A stretch of 61,165 nucleotides of DNA from Chloroflexota bacterium (GCA_015222205.1 JADFUW010000023.1:1-61165); one strand, 5' to 3'. Counted from the stretch's first letter, positions 17,963-27,570 are shown. Notes: generated from the letters alone by a model not told the origin. Program-made: numbers and translations.

Positions 17963-19033
17963 ATGCTAAACAGGTTAGCCAACATAGAGAAGCGTTACCA
18001 GGAGCTGGGCCAAGAGATGGCTAAACCTGAGGTGGTCTCTGATGTGAAGAGATTGCAGGAGCTGGCTCAGGAGAGAGCCAGTGTGGGAGACCTGGTAACC
18101 AAGTACCGGGAGTATAAAGAAATCGCCAGGTCCCTGGAGGAAACTAAAGGTATGCTGAATGGTGAGCTGGATGAGGACATGACGACTTTAGTCAAGCAGG
18201 AGATAGAGAGCCTGGAGGAAAAGCGGGGCCAGCTACTTTCTGAGCTAAAGCTGGGCCTTTTACCTAAGGATGCCAGTGATGAAAGGGATGTTATTATGGA
18301 GATTCGGGCGGGGGCGGGTGGTGATGAAGCCGCCCTCTTTGCTGCCGCCCTCTTTCGTATGTACAGTCGCTATGCTCAGTCTAAAGGCTGGGTGGCAGAC
18401 ATCGTTGACTGTAATGAGAGTGGGATAGGTGGCTTTAAGGAAATTATATTTGAGATAAAGGGTAAAGGTGCTTTCAGCCGGCTTAAGTATGAGCGGGGGG
18501 TTCATCGGGTACAGCGAGTGCCGGTTACTGAATCTTCAGGGAGGATTCACACCTCAACAGCAACCGTGGCTGTTCTTCCTGAGGCGAGCGAGGTAGAGGT
18601 GTCTATTAACCCCGATGACCTGCGGACTGATATTTTTCATAGTGGGGGGGCTGGGGGGCAGAATGTAAACAAGGTGGCTACTGCTGTCCGTATCACCCAT
18701 CTCGCGACCGGTATCGTGGCTGTCTGTCAGGATGAGCGTTCTCAGCTACGAAACCGGCAGAAAGCTATGGCGGTGTTGCGGGCACGATTGCTGGATGTGG
18801 AACAGCGTAAACAGGAAGAGACTATAACCCGTGAGCGCCGCTCCCAGGTGGGTACCGGCGACCGGGCAGAGAAGATACGAACCTATAACTTCCCCCAGGA
18901 CCGCGTTTCTGACCACCGTATTGGCCTGACCCTGCGTAACCTGCCCCAGATTCTGGAGGGAGACCTGGACAGGCTTATTGATGCCCTGGCTACTGATGAC
19001 CAGGCAAAGCAGCTGGAGAGGCAACTGGTATGA
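17963..19033 (+). CDS. prfA: Peptide chain release factor 1
   Basis: Recognises UAA and UAG stop codons and triggers peptidyl-tRNA hydrolysis. 356 residues, the standard length. [14 protein letters not shown] marks the PCRF domain. PVT in [12 protein letters not shown] is the RF1-type PxT stop-codon reading tripeptide, not the RF2 SPF. The catalytic GGQ is at 231-233. Its stop overlaps prmC by 4 nt, the near-universal bacterial arrangement that couples RF1 to the enzyme that methylates its GGQ glutamine. Confidence 0.97.
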   Translation: MLNRLANIEKRYQELGQEMAKPEVVSDVKRLQELAQERASVGDLVTKYREYKEIARSLEETKGMLNGELDEDMTTLVKQEIESLEEKRGQLLSELKLGLLPKDASDERDVIMEIRAGAGGDEAALFAAALFRMYSRYAQSKGWVADIVDCNESGIGGFKEIIFEIKGKGAFSRLKYERGVHRVQRVPVTESSGRIHTSTATVAVLPEASEVEVSINPDDLRTDIFHSGGAGGQNVNKVATAVRITHLATGIVAVCQDERSQLRNRQKAMAVLRARLLDVEQRKQEETITRERRSQVGTGDRAEKIRTYNFPQDRVSDHRIGLTLRNLPQILEGDLDRLIDALATDDQAKQLERQLV

Positions 19034-19911
19034 CCCTGAAACAGACGCTCTATCAGGTTAGAGAAGTCCTCGCCAGCCATAACATTATGGATGCCCGCCT
19101 TGAGTCTGAGCTATTGCTAAGGCAGGTACTGAGGATAAGCCAGGTTGAGTTATATCAAGACCTTGACTGCCAGCTAAGCCCTAAAGAAGAGGAGGATTTT
19201 GGGCGGCTAATTAAACGCCGCTTGGGCGGTGAACCGACAGCCTATATAACCGGGCATCGTGAGTTTTACGGGCTTGACTTTTATGTTGACCGTCGTGTCT
19301 TAATCCCCCGGCCGGAGAGTGAGTTGCTGGTAGAGAAGACACTATGCCTGGCTCAAAATCATCCGGTGTCTACTATAGCTGATATTGGCACGGGTTGCGG
19401 TGCTATTGCCATCAGCCTGGCACTGAACCTGCCCCAGGCCAAAATCTATGCCATTGATATATCAGCTCCCGCTCTTGAAGTTGCTCGCTTTAACTGCCAG
19501 AAACACGGGGTAGCCGATAGAATTTGTCTCTTAGCCGGTGACATGCTTGACCCTCTACCCGAGTCGGTTGACCTTATAATCGCCAATCTGCCTTATGTTA
19601 GAGAGCTTGAAGTCTCTCAGACGGGACTGGCTGATTTCGAGCCGCAACTGGCGCTAAACGGGGGCTGGGATGGACTGGGAAAGATATGCCGGTTATGCCG
19701 TGGGGTAAATGATAAGCTTCGTCCTGAGGGCTATCTACTTCTGGAGATAGGGCAGGGACAGAGCGGAGATGTAGCCGGTTTCCTGCCTGGTCTCTTCCCC
19801 TCGGCCGAAATAGAAATCACCCCCGACTTGAGCGGCATAGACCGAGTGGTAAGCCTAAACCTGGCTGCTGCAACCTCCCGTGAGCTGGAGTCGCCCTGTG
19901 AAGTCACTTAG
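19030..19911 (+). CDS. prmC: Release factor glutamine N5-methyltransferase
   Basis: Methylates the GGQ glutamine of release factors using S-adenosylmethionine. 293 residues: an N-terminal helical release-factor-binding domain (1-85), then a Rossmann methyltransferase with [17 protein letters not shown] as SAM motif I. RxFYG (HREFYGLDF) and VLIPRPESE are PrmC signatures. The catalytic motif, NPPY in most members, reads N186-L-P-Y189 here. The second position is therefore Leu, as in KsgA-type dimethyltransferases. The substitution leaves the substrate-binding Asn and Tyr intact. The start overlaps the prfA stop (ATGA). Confidence 0.93.
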   Translation: MTLKQTLYQVREVLASHNIMDARLESELLLRQVLRISQVELYQDLDCQLSPKEEEDFGRLIKRRLGGEPTAYITGHREFYGLDFYVDRRVLIPRPESELLVEKTLCLAQNHPVSTIADIGTGCGAIAISLALNLPQAKIYAIDISAPALEVARFNCQKHGVADRICLLAGDMLDPLPESVDLIIANLPYVRELEVSQTGLADFEPQLALNGGWDGLGKICRLCRGVNDKLRPEGYLLLEIGQGQSGDVAGFLPGLFPSAEIEITPDLSGIDRVVSLNLAAATSRELESPCEVT

Positions 19912-19985
19912 AAGGGATAGTCTCGGTCATCTGCAATTCTTTTGAACCTAACTATGTAGAATGTGGGGAAAGGTGGGGCAGTCTT

Positions 19986-22043
19986 TTAGCCCTTTTCAGC
20001 TTGTCTTTTGGCAATAATCTTTTGAGTGATGTTAGACGGTATCTCCTCATAATGGCTGAAGTCTACGGTGTAGCTGCCCCGTCCCTGGGTTATTGACTTC
20101 AGGTCTATAGCGTAGCGCAGAATCTCAGCCATCGGTACCTGAGCTTCAATAACATTCATGCCATTCTCAGGGTTCATGCCCTGCACTCTGGCTCGTTTAC
20201 CGTTAAGGTCGCCAATAATATCACCAGTAAAGTCCTCGGGAACCATCACCCTGATATTCATCATTGGCTCGAGGAGGATAGGTTGCCCTTCGGCTAGGCC
20301 TTTCTTTAGTGCCCCGGCTCCGGCAATCTTGAAGCATATGTCTGAGGAGTCAACCGGGTGAAAGCTACCGTCATATACTGTCGCCCTTATGTCTACTACC
20401 GGGTAATGAGCCAACGCTCCTTCTCCCATGGCTTCGTTAACCCCCTTCTCTACCGCCGGAATATAATTCTTGGGTATCGTCCCGCCGACTATCTTGTCAA
20501 CAAACTCACAACCGCTGCCGCGCGGTAAAGGCTCCAGCTTCAGAAGGACATGCCCGTACTGACCGTGCCCTCCCGTTTGTTTCTTGTGCTTATACTCGGC
20601 CTTGGCCGGCATGGTGATAGTCTCTTTATAGGGGACCTTTGGCGTTTCCAGGTTCACGCTCACCCCGAATTTACGGTGCATCTTATCAGCGGCTACTTCA
20701 ACTTGAGTCTCACCCAGCCCGGATATAATGGTCTCATTGGTGTCATGCTCTCTATGTACTCGGAGGGTAGGGTCTTCCTCGGATAGCCGGGAGAGGGCTG
20801 CTCCCAGTTTGTCTACATCAGCCTTGGTCTTCGGGTGCACTGCCTCACTGAAAACTGGCTCCGGAAATAGAACAGGGGCAATTTTAAGTGGCTTATCCCG
20901 ACTGCCTAATGTGTCCCCGGTGCTGGTTAGACTCAATTTAGCTACTCCCCCGATATCCCCAGCCCCAACCTGGGCTACCGGTTCCTGGGTCTTCCCTCTC
21001 AGCATGAATAGCTGGCCGATGCGCTCGGTCTCGCCTCGTGTGGCATTCCACACCTGAGAATTGCTATCAATGGCGCCGTTATAAACCCGAAAATAAGTAA
21101 GCTTACCGACATAGGGGTCAGCACTGGTTTTAAACACCAGGGCGGCTAGAGGGGCATCCTGGCTTGGCTTAACCTTCGGCTCTGTTCCCTCGCCGACAAT
21201 GGCTATCTCTTGCTCTTTAGGTGATGGCAGATAGTTATCTATGGCGTCCAGAAGCGGGGTAATGCTTATATTCTGCGTTGCCGACCCAGCTAAAATGGGC
21301 ACAATCCGGCCGCTCACTACTGCCTTGTGCAGGCCATCATTCAGCTCCTCCAGGCTGAGCTCTTCACCGCCGAGGTACTTCTCTAGTAAGCTGTCATCAA
21401 TTTCGGCTACCGCTTCTATTAATTTCTCCCGAAAAGAACTGGCTTGAGTCTCCAGTGACGAGGGTATCTCGGCTTCTTTTGCTGGCGAACCGGTATAGCC
21501 TTTCATGGTTAGCAGGTCAACTGTGCCCTGGAAATCACTTTGGGCGCCGATGGGTAACTGCACGGGGAGGCATTTGGAGCCGAACTTTGATTGAATCTGC
21601 TGGACCGTTCGGTAGAAGTCGGCGTTCTCGCGGTCCATCTTATTAATAAAGATGAGACGGGCTAGACTGGCTTCCTCGCTGTACTCCCACACCTGTTCTG
21701 AGCCAACCTCAACACCAGAGGCGGCACAAATTACTATTACCGCCCCCTCGCTAACCCGAATGGCGGCTTTGACCTCACCGACAAAGTCGGCATAACCCGG
21801 GGTATCAATAAGGTTAATCTTGGTCTTTTGCCACTCGCTAGGCAGCACGCTCAGATTAAGACTGATCTGGCGTTTCACCTCATCCGGGTCGTAATCTGAG
21901 GTAGTTGTCCCGTCATCAACCTTGCCTAATCGTGTAGTGGCACCAGTAGTGAATAGAACTGCTTCAGCTACTGATGTCTTGCCGGCACCACAGTGGGAAA
22001 GTAAAACAGCATTGCGAATATCATCTAGCCCATATTGCTTCAT
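19986..22043 (-). CDS. Elongation factor G-like GTPase (EF-G2 type)
   Basis: 685 residues with all five EF-G domains. G1 is SHCGAGKTS at 16-24 instead of the canonical AHIDAGKTT. G3 is DTPGYADF and G4 is NKMD. The G1 change and the divergent switch region (DDGTTTSDYDPDE) place it in the EF-G-like paralogue group (EF-G2/FusB in TIGR nomenclature) and not with the main translocase. No rpsL-rpsG-tuf genes are near, as would be expected for the main fusA. Members may act in translocation under stress or in recycling; the role is not settled. Ribosome site AGGTGATT before ATG 22043. Confidence 0.88.
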   Translation of the reverse strand: MKQYGLDDIRNAVLLSHCGAGKTSVAEAVLFTTGATTRLGKVDDGTTTSDYDPDEVKRQISLNLSVLPSEWQKTKINLIDTPGYADFVGEVKAAIRVSEGAVIVICAASGVEVGSEQVWEYSEEASLARLIFINKMDRENADFYRTVQQIQSKFGSKCLPVQLPIGAQSDFQGTVDLLTMKGYTGSPAKEAEIPSSLETQASSFREKLIEAVAEIDDSLLEKYLGGEELSLEELNDGLHKAVVSGRIVPILAGSATQNISITPLLDAIDNYLPSPKEQEIAIVGEGTEPKVKPSQDAPLAALVFKTSADPYVGKLTYFRVYNGAIDSNSQVWNATRGETERIGQLFMLRGKTQEPVAQVGAGDIGGVAKLSLTSTGDTLGSRDKPLKIAPVLFPEPVFSEAVHPKTKADVDKLGAALSRLSEEDPTLRVHREHDTNETIISGLGETQVEVAADKMHRKFGVSVNLETPKVPYKETITMPAKAEYKHKKQTGGHGQYGHVLLKLEPLPRGSGCEFVDKIVGGTIPKNYIPAVEKGVNEAMGEGALAHYPVVDIRATVYDGSFHPVDSSDICFKIAGAGALKKGLAEGQPILLEPMMNIRVMVPEDFTGDIIGDLNGKRARVQGMNPENGMNVIEAQVPMAEILRYAIDLKSITQGRGSYTVDFSHYEEIPSNITQKIIAKRQAEKG

Positions 22044-22141
22044 CTAAATCACCTGCTCTCCGTAGCTTATTCCTTCACATTATAATCATAGTTGGCAAAG
22101 ACGGCAAGTAACATGGCTTATTTCCCGATATGGGTTTACGC

Positions 22142-23224
22142 CTAGAACGGCGCTTTTATGTTGACCTCTTCTCCGATTCTTCTTACTTCCTCGACTACCT
22201 TGTAGTAAATGCGCACCTCTTCTTTTTGTTGCTCGTAAAGCTCGAACTCCTTCTCTCCATGAATGAATATCCTGTCCCTACCGGCTGCCTTTTCTGAGTT
22301 CTTCAGCGTATTTATATACTCATCCATTAGGCTCTTAAACAGGGTTGGCTCAGTGAAGGCATCTATCTTTATCGCCCCAAAGAAGTGAGATACCTTGGTT
22401 GACACCCCTTTTTTAGAATAGAGATTTAGCCCAAAGGTACTACCGGAGAGCACTCCGCAGAATATATCTACAGCCAGGCATAAGCCATATCCTTTGTGGC
22501 CCCCGCTCTCCTCTTCGGCACCCCCGAGTGGCAGCAGTCCACCGCCCTTCTTATTAGCTATATTTGCCAGTACCCTGGATACATCCTGCGTTGGATTTCC
22601 GGACTCATCTGTTGCCCAGGTAATTGGCATTGTTTTACCGGTGCGCTCGTAGACTTCAAGCTTACCCCGGGGAGCAGTTGAGGTTGCCATATCCAGCACG
22701 AACGGTCGCTCTTTACCGGCCGGGACGGCAATGGAAATAGGGTTTGTCCCAATTACCGCATTTTTGCCATTCGTTGGTACTACCAGAGGTTCAGCGTTTG
22801 TCATTGAAAGCCCGATAAGGTCGTGCTTGAGTGCCATCATGGAATAGTACCCGGCAATCCCGTAGTGATTAGAATCGCGCACGGCGGCAAAGGCAATGTT
22901 GTTTTTAAGTGCCTTATCTATAACAAGCTTCATCGCTTTATAGCTGGCAACCTGACCAAGCCCGTCTCCACCTGAGATGAGTAGTGTATTTGGCGTTTCT
23001 TTCAGGACCTTCATCTCGGTGATTGCCTTCATTACCCCGGCTTTCAATCCGTCGGTGTATCTTATAAGCCTCTGAAGACCATGGGAGCCGACACCCCTTT
23101 GGTCGGCTGTTATCAGTACGTCAGCGGCTATTTTGGCATCGTCAACCGGGACGCCGAATTTATTAAATATACTGATAGTGAATTCCCGTAGGGCATCAAC
23201 CCGTATCCTGATATATTCTTCCAT
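22142..23224 (-). CDS. Malate/lactate dehydrogenase, Ldh2 (YlbC/ComC) family
   Basis: 360 residues of the NAD(P)-dependent 2-hydroxyacid dehydrogenase family that is unrelated to the classic Rossmann LDH/MDH. Signatures: DQRGVGSHGLQRLIRY near 53-68, DSNHYGIAGYYSMMAL near 121-136 with the catalytic His, TNAEPLVVPTNG, and VDIFCGVLSGSTFG. Substrates in the family include malate, sulfolactate, ureidoglycolate and 2-oxo acids of coenzyme M synthesis, so the substrate is open. Strong AAGGAGGC ribosome site. 98 nt separate it from EF-G2 downstream. Confidence 0.88.
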   Translation of the reverse strand: MEEYIRIRVDALREFTISIFNKFGVPVDDAKIAADVLITADQRGVGSHGLQRLIRYTDGLKAGVMKAITEMKVLKETPNTLLISGGDGLGQVASYKAMKLVIDKALKNNIAFAAVRDSNHYGIAGYYSMMALKHDLIGLSMTNAEPLVVPTNGKNAVIGTNPISIAVPAGKERPFVLDMATSTAPRGKLEVYERTGKTMPITWATDESGNPTQDVSRVLANIANKKGGGLLPLGGAEEESGGHKGYGLCLAVDIFCGVLSGSTFGLNLYSKKGVSTKVSHFFGAIKIDAFTEPTLFKSLMDEYINTLKNSEKAAGRDRIFIHGEKEFELYEQQKEEVRIYYKVVEEVRRIGEEVNIKAPF

Positions 23225-23278
23225 CTTGCCTCCTTCGCTGGCTCTGCGTAGAAGTTTCTCTTGTATTTTGGCGGATTT

Positions 23279-24118
23279 TTACCGGCGATAGTGAACGCGT
23301 CTTCTTCTTCGGAACAGGGGCATGAGCCATAGAAAAACTATTATGCCCAGGAAGGGAGAGGGTCCTAAATAAGTGCCGCCTGTTTTGGGGGCGATGGCAG
23401 TTGCTGGTTCAGTGGCTGGTTCTTGCCGGACTATGGTCTCTTCGCCTACTTCATAGGCGGCTATCCGAGTGTTAATGAATTCCTTAGGCACCCAGCCCAG
23501 CGGGTTATTTTTACCGGTAGCCTCAGCCCAGACCCACCCTGGCTCACCGTCTAGTTCAAATACAGCCGTAGCTTTATTATAGTCAGGCAGATAGACTAGG
23601 GCGGCGGTGTGACCGTCGCCAAGTGCTATGGCGGAGCGGTAGCCGGCTCCCTTATACATGACGGCTAGTAATACGGCGCTGTCTTCGCAATCACCATAAC
23701 CAATGCCGTCTTGGTCAATGGTAATAGCCAGCTCATCGGCATTTAGGGCAAACTCGTCATAGCCAAACTGGTCTATATCCGGGGTATACGTTACCCTGTC
23801 TCGGACAAAGCGAAATACTGCTTCCGCCCGCTGTATTTGGTTCGGGTATTGGGTGGCGATTTGCTCCCCCAGGCTGTAGGCTAGGGCGGCTTCTTCCCCC
23901 AGGCTCTCAAAGGCGATGGCTGGTCGGAAGGTTGTCTCCGATAGCTGATAGAAGCCATCTTCACCAAAGACTCTGGTTCTAAATACCCCCCAATCATCGA
24001 AAACCTCACCATCTGTCTCGTGAAAATCGGCCGAGGGGGTCGCCGATACATAGTGAGTAGTGCCTAATCCAGCCAGCAATACGGATGTTAAAATTACTAA
24101 AATCTTAGTCTTTTTCAT
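23279..24118 (-). CDS. Secreted, membrane-anchored transglutaminase-like protein
   Basis: 279 residues. Residues 1-26 form a signal peptide (KK, hydrophobic core, cleavage near VSA). Residues about 85-200 are a transglutaminase-like cysteine protease fold: Cys144 in YGDCEDSAVL, His170 in GDGHTAAL and an acidic residue in WVWAEATG (E199) give the expected Cys-His-Asp/Glu triad. A C-terminal hydrophobic helix (about 250-268) followed by RRRRRVHYRR anchors it with the catalytic domain outside. It starts in an ATGA overlap with the upstream DUF350-like gene, so the two are coupled and probably act together at the membrane. Substrate unknown; such enzymes often process peptides or cell-surface proteins. 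Confidence 0.8.
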   Translation of the reverse strand: MKKTKILVILTSVLLAGLGTTHYVSATPSADFHETDGEVFDDWGVFRTRVFGEDGFYQLSETTFRPAIAFESLGEEAALAYSLGEQIATQYPNQIQRAEAVFRFVRDRVTYTPDIDQFGYDEFALNADELAITIDQDGIGYGDCEDSAVLLAVMYKGAGYRSAIALGDGHTAALVYLPDYNKATAVFELDGEPGWVWAEATGKNNPLGWVPKEFINTRIAAYEVGEETIVRQEPATEPATAIAPKTGGTYLGPSPFLGIIVFLWLMPLFRRRRRVHYRR

Positions 24119-24600
24119 AGCGGTGTAGTTAAGGCGGCGTGGAGTATCAGACCAAAGAAGATGAGATAACCAAAGACGTAGATACCTACTGCCACCGGAC
24201 TTTTGTTGATGTTCAGAAATGGTATTTTGGGTGTTAGTTTGTCCACGATACGTAGCAGGGCGACGCCGATTAACAGACTTATGGCAAAGCTAACGGCAGC
24301 CAGCCCCCAGGTTCTAAAGTCAAAGATAAAGCCTACCGGGGAGATACCAACGGCGGCGTATGATGTAGCCGCTCCGTGGATGACCAGACCCACCAGGATG
24401 AAAAAGCCGGCGATGAATAGCCCAGTAGAGACCGGACTCTCGCCGATACGCTCGCGCTCATGAATATTTGGGGTAAGGGTATCTAATGCCCTGAGTCCAA
24501 GCCAGGCAAGAAGCGAGCAGATGAGGACCAACACAATGATTCTGGCTACCCACATCAGAACAATAAGCCAGTAGGGGGTGGCTAAACCTAACTCGTTCAT
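24115..24600 (-). CDS. Small membrane protein, DUF350-like with internal duplication
   Basis: 161 residues, four membrane helices built from two copies of one unit. ALDTLTPNIHERERIGESPV is followed by a helix ending LVIHGAAT, and IVDKLTPKIPFLNINKSPVA is followed by one ending LILHAALT. That repeat (D-x-LTP ... P-V-x-x-G ... G-x-x-x-H-x-A) resembles the DUF350/UPF0719 pattern, but I could not confirm the family. Good ribosome site (AAGGAGGG). The last 4 nt overlap the transglutaminase-like gene. The promoter was not located in the 179-nt A+T-rich gap upstream, where I see no other gene. Confidence 0.65.
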   Translation of the reverse strand: MNELGLATPYWLIVLMWVARIIVLVLICSLLAWLGLRALDTLTPNIHERERIGESPVSTGLFIAGFFILVGLVIHGAATSYAAVGISPVGFIFDFRTWGLAAVSFAISLLIGVALLRIVDKLTPKIPFLNINKSPVAVGIYVFGYLIFFGLILHAALTTPL

Positions 24601-24779
24601 AGAAAGCCCTCCTTAAATCAAAAAATAGGGTTGGCTTAATTGCTAGCATATAATAAGATTGAAGCTTTGTAAAATACGTTTCTCTTGTATTCTGATGCTT
24701 CTCTGACCTGCTTACGGTTGAGGCTACGAAACAGCTAGACACCAACAGGCAGTATTACAGTATTATAAGTAGGTTAACC

Positions 24780-25328
24780 TTATTTACGGCCCCATTTCTC
24801 ATAGAAGGCAATCTCGGGGAGTTTCTTTCGTGGTGTCGGGCGGGGTTGGTGGTCGGGGTAACCAAGGGGCGTCATGGCCAAAACACAAAAACCTGATGGT
24901 ATCCCCAGAATACTGGTTACCCTTTCTTCATTAAACCAGCCAATGTACACGGTGCCTAACCCGAGCGAATGGGCTGCCAGTACCAGGTTCTGCATTGCCA
25001 GCGCCACATCAAACATATACCAGTCACCCTTGTCTGAGGATAGTTTCCCACCAAGATAGCCGGATTTACCCAGCTCGGCACAGGCTACGATGACCACTGG
25101 TGCCTGTCTCATTGCCCGGTTAGCGGTATTGCCCTTGGGGAGGGTGTCAGCGAGCTCACTCTTAGTCTTGGTATCCCGTACCACGATAAATCTCCAGCAC
25201 TGGGTATTATCCCAGGATGGTGCCCAGCGGGCAGCTTCCAAAACAAGCTCCAGGGTTTTGTCATCTACCGGGTCGGGCTTATACTTACGAATACTTCTTC
25301 TAGACTTAATTGCTTCCTGAACTTCCAC
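24780..25328 (-). CDS. Nitroreductase-family flavoprotein
   Basis: 182 residues. The N-terminal IKSRRSIRKYKPDPV and the AARWAPSWDNTQCWRF segment bind FMN. The C-terminal TPLGYPDHQPRP is typical of the nitroreductase fold. Members reduce nitroaromatics, quinones or act in flavin-linked dehalogenation and BluB-like reactions; the native substrate is unknown. GTG start behind AAGGAGGGAAGG. Neighbouring genes give no pathway clue. Confidence 0.88.
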   Translation of the reverse strand: MEVQEAIKSRRSIRKYKPDPVDDKTLELVLEAARWAPSWDNTQCWRFIVVRDTKTKSELADTLPKGNTANRAMRQAPVVIVACAELGKSGYLGGKLSSDKGDWYMFDVALAMQNLVLAAHSLGLGTVYIGWFNEERVTSILGIPSGFCVLAMTPLGYPDHQPRPTPRKKLPEIAFYEKWGRK

Positions 25329-25418
25329 CCTTCCCTCCTTAAAGTTTTTTACTCTGTAATGCTATATTAATTATATATCTTCCCTTCTTGACTAAAAAGT
25401 GCTTTAACAGTGAGACTT

Positions 25419-26057
25419 TTATTCTTCCTTCCAGGCATCCTTACCGATGAGGGGAACAAAGCGGCAGCCACCTAGATTCTGAACTATGTTCCTCTGTCTT
25501 TTCCGGGTGATTTTATATAACTCCTGCACATGGCGTGAGCCTACCGGAATCACCATTCGTCCCCCGATGGCTAGTTGGGCTAAAAGGCTAGTTGGCACCC
25601 TGGGAGCTGCTGCCGTAACCATTATGGCACCATAAGGTGACTCTGGTTGATAACCCAAGGTTTCCTCAACCAGATGAATCTCAATGTTGGTGTAGCCCAG
25701 GCTGTCCAGTACATTCTTAGCTGCCTCAGCTAGAGGGGAAAGGCGCTCTGTTGTCACCACGGAGCGGGCTAGTTCAGCGAGGATAGCTGCCTGATAGCCA
25801 CAGCCTGTCCCTACTTCTAGCACCTTCTCGCTGCCAGTAAGTTCTAGGGCTTTGGTCATAAGGGCAATGATAAGGGGTTGTGAGATTGTCTGGCCTAGGC
25901 CGATAGCCAGCGGTATATTTTCATAGGCGAGGTGTTGTGCTTCTGGGGGCACAAAAAGCTCTCGCGGAATGTGAGCTATAGCCGCCAGTACTCGCTTATC
26001 GTTAATCTCAGGGCTAATGTGCTCAACTAATCTAGCTCTCGCTGCCTCAAAGTCCAT
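25419..26057 (-). CDS. pcm: Protein-L-isoaspartate O-methyltransferase
   Basis: Repairs isoaspartyl residues in aged proteins by SAM-dependent carboxyl methylation. 212 residues. FVPPEAQHLAYENIPLAIG and GQTISQPLIIALMT are the family signature, with the LEVGTGCGYQAAILAEL SAM motif I and VTAAAPRVP. It lies 25 nt behind the 95-residue tail-anchored protein, itself 37 nt behind xerD, on the same strand. The three probably form one transcript. Confidence 0.93.
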   Translation of the reverse strand: MDFEAARARLVEHISPEINDKRVLAAIAHIPRELFVPPEAQHLAYENIPLAIGLGQTISQPLIIALMTKALELTGSEKVLEVGTGCGYQAAILAELARSVVTTERLSPLAEAAKNVLDSLGYTNIEIHLVEETLGYQPESPYGAIMVTAAAPRVPTSLLAQLAIGGRMVIPVGSRHVQELYKITRKRQRNIVQNLGGCRFVPLIGKDAWKEE

Positions 26058-26082
26058 GTTGGCTACTCACTATCAGGACAGC

Positions 26083-26370
26083 TCAGGGTAGAGCTACAGA
26101 TAGTATTGCCAGGACTGCCAGCATAATCCCGGCTGTAATACCAATCCTTCGCAGTTCACTGGCTACATAGGGGTGCTTAACCATAGCTGGCCTGGGTATG
26201 GGGGTGGGCACACGTGCCGAAGGCGCTATTATCTGGGAAGAGGCAGCCGGTGTATAGGCTTGAGCAGCTACTGGCGTCTCAGTAGCCGTAACGACGGGAG
26301 CTCGCCTTTCTTTTATTTTTTTACCCTGAAATGAATGCTTTCCCCGTTTGTGCCGTGATTTGCTAGACAT
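26083..26370 (-). CDS. Small basic protein with C-terminal membrane helix
   Basis: 95 residues of no recognised family. The N-terminus is strongly basic (SKSRHKRGKHSFQGKKIKER). The middle is Pro/Ala/Thr-rich and likely disordered. Residues about 73-94 form one hydrophobic helix at the extreme C-terminus (AGIMLAVLAILSVALP), giving a tail-anchored layout with the basic domain probably in the cytoplasm. A good GGAGGT ribosome site supports expression. It sits between xerD and pcm; an interaction with nucleic acid or the membrane is conceivable but unproven. Confidence 0.65.
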   Translation of the reverse strand: MSSKSRHKRGKHSFQGKKIKERRAPVVTATETPVAAQAYTPAASSQIIAPSARVPTPIPRPAMVKHPYVASELRRIGITAGIMLAVLAILSVALP

Positions 26371-26407
26371 CTAGAACCTCCGTATAAGCGTTCCTACCAG
26401 CTTCACC

Positions 26408-27313
26408 CTACTTAGCTCTGGGGTGGGCTTTTTCATAGGTGCGGCGGATGTGCTCTGTCGTCAGATGGGTGTAAACCTGTGTTGTTGAGATGTTGGCATG
26501 TCCCAGCAGTTCCTGAACCGACCTCAGGTCAGCCCCGCCGCTCAGCATGTGGGTAGCAAAGCTATGTCTTAGGGTGTGGGGGGTAATACCCTCTAGCTCA
26601 GCTGACTTGGCATACTCCTTTAATATTTGCCACAGCCCCTGCCTCGTCAGCCTCTCACCCCGAGCGTTAACGAATAGAGACAGCTCATCCTGGCTATGTA
26701 CTAAGCGAGGACGAGCCTCTTTTACATATTCGTCTACTACCTGGGCGGCCCGGGGAGCAATAGGGATGAGCCGCTCCTTGTGTCCCTTGCCAAAGCAGCG
26801 CACAAAGCCACCCCCTATATCTATATCATTCAGGTTTAGGGATACCAGCTCACTTACCCTCATTCCGCTGGCATATAGTAAATGCAGGATTGCCGTATCC
26901 CTTTTGGCCTCAGGTTTAGACTCTTTGGTTGGCTCTTCCAGTAAACGGCGAACCTGGCTGATGGAGATGGGTTTAGGTAATGCCCTCCCTACCTTAGGTG
27001 AGCCGACATTCTGCGAGGGGTTATCTTTCATGTCGCCTTCAGTCATCATAAAGTTAAAGAACGACCTTGCCGCGGCTACCTTGCGGGCCATGGTCGTGGC
27101 AGCGTAGTTTCTCTCCTTGAGATTAAGTAGATAGCTTAGCATCCCCTGCCGCCCAAAACCAGCCCATGACGGGGCCAAACTACCCTTGGCTGCCTCGTCC
27201 TCAATAAAGCTGGCTAACTGATACAGGTCATTATGATAAGCAGCTACTGTATTTTGGGAAAAGCCCTTCTCCACCGCGAGATAAGTAAGAAAACTCTCTA
27301 TAGCCTCTTCCAT
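26408..27313 (-). CDS. xerD: Tyrosine recombinase XerD
   Basis: Site-specific recombinase that with XerC resolves chromosome dimers at dif. 301 residues. The N-terminal SAM-like core-binding domain occupies 1-105 and the catalytic domain 115-290. The active site is R152 (GMRVSEL), Lys in FGKGHKE, H246 and R249 in HTLRHSFATH, H272 in GHANIS, and nucleophile Y281 in TQVYTH. Full length and typical sequence with no adjacent integrated element, so a housekeeping Xer and not a phage integrase. It is preceded by two perfect 15-bp tandem repeats. Confidence 0.9.
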   Translation of the reverse strand: MEEAIESFLTYLAVEKGFSQNTVAAYHNDLYQLASFIEDEAAKGSLAPSWAGFGRQGMLSYLLNLKERNYAATTMARKVAAARSFFNFMMTEGDMKDNPSQNVGSPKVGRALPKPISISQVRRLLEEPTKESKPEAKRDTAILHLLYASGMRVSELVSLNLNDIDIGGGFVRCFGKGHKERLIPIAPRAAQVVDEYVKEARPRLVHSQDELSLFVNARGERLTRQGLWQILKEYAKSAELEGITPHTLRHSFATHMLSGGADLRSVQELLGHANISTTQVYTHLTTEHIRRTYEKAHPRAK

Positions 27314-27321
27314 AACATTTC

Positions 27322-27351
27322 CTTAATAAATACTAGCTTAATAAATACTAG
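27322..27351. repeat. Perfect 15-bp tandem duplication upstream of xerD
   Basis: CTTAATAAATACTAG occurs twice head to tail (27322-27336 and 27337-27351), starting 9 nt upstream of the xerD start codon. It covers the xerD 5' leader, including the AAGGA ribosome site region. It may be a slipped-strand duplication or a protein-binding pair. Confidence 0.9.
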
Positions 27352-27570
27352 ATAGAGGATTATCATTAACATAATATTTTAACATAACATAATCAAAAAT
27401 AACAGTCTGCAAAATAGCGTAGGTCTGAAGAATATTATATGTCAGGACAAGATAGAAGTGTTAACATAGACGCTCACCGGTTTGGCATCTATGGTTTAAT
27501 CTTAGGCTGGTGCGTTCCTCAAGTCTCCCTCGGGTGAGAATATACCCACAGAGGTTAGTTTGGGTTTTCG
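27352..27570. other. A+T-rich intergenic region between divergent xerD and an unknown gene
   Basis: The 312-nt gap between 27313 and 27626 holds the tandem repeat, a run of ATAACATAATATTTTAACAT-like A+T-rich DNA and the promoter at 27571. I see no further gene in it. Confidence 0.6.
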
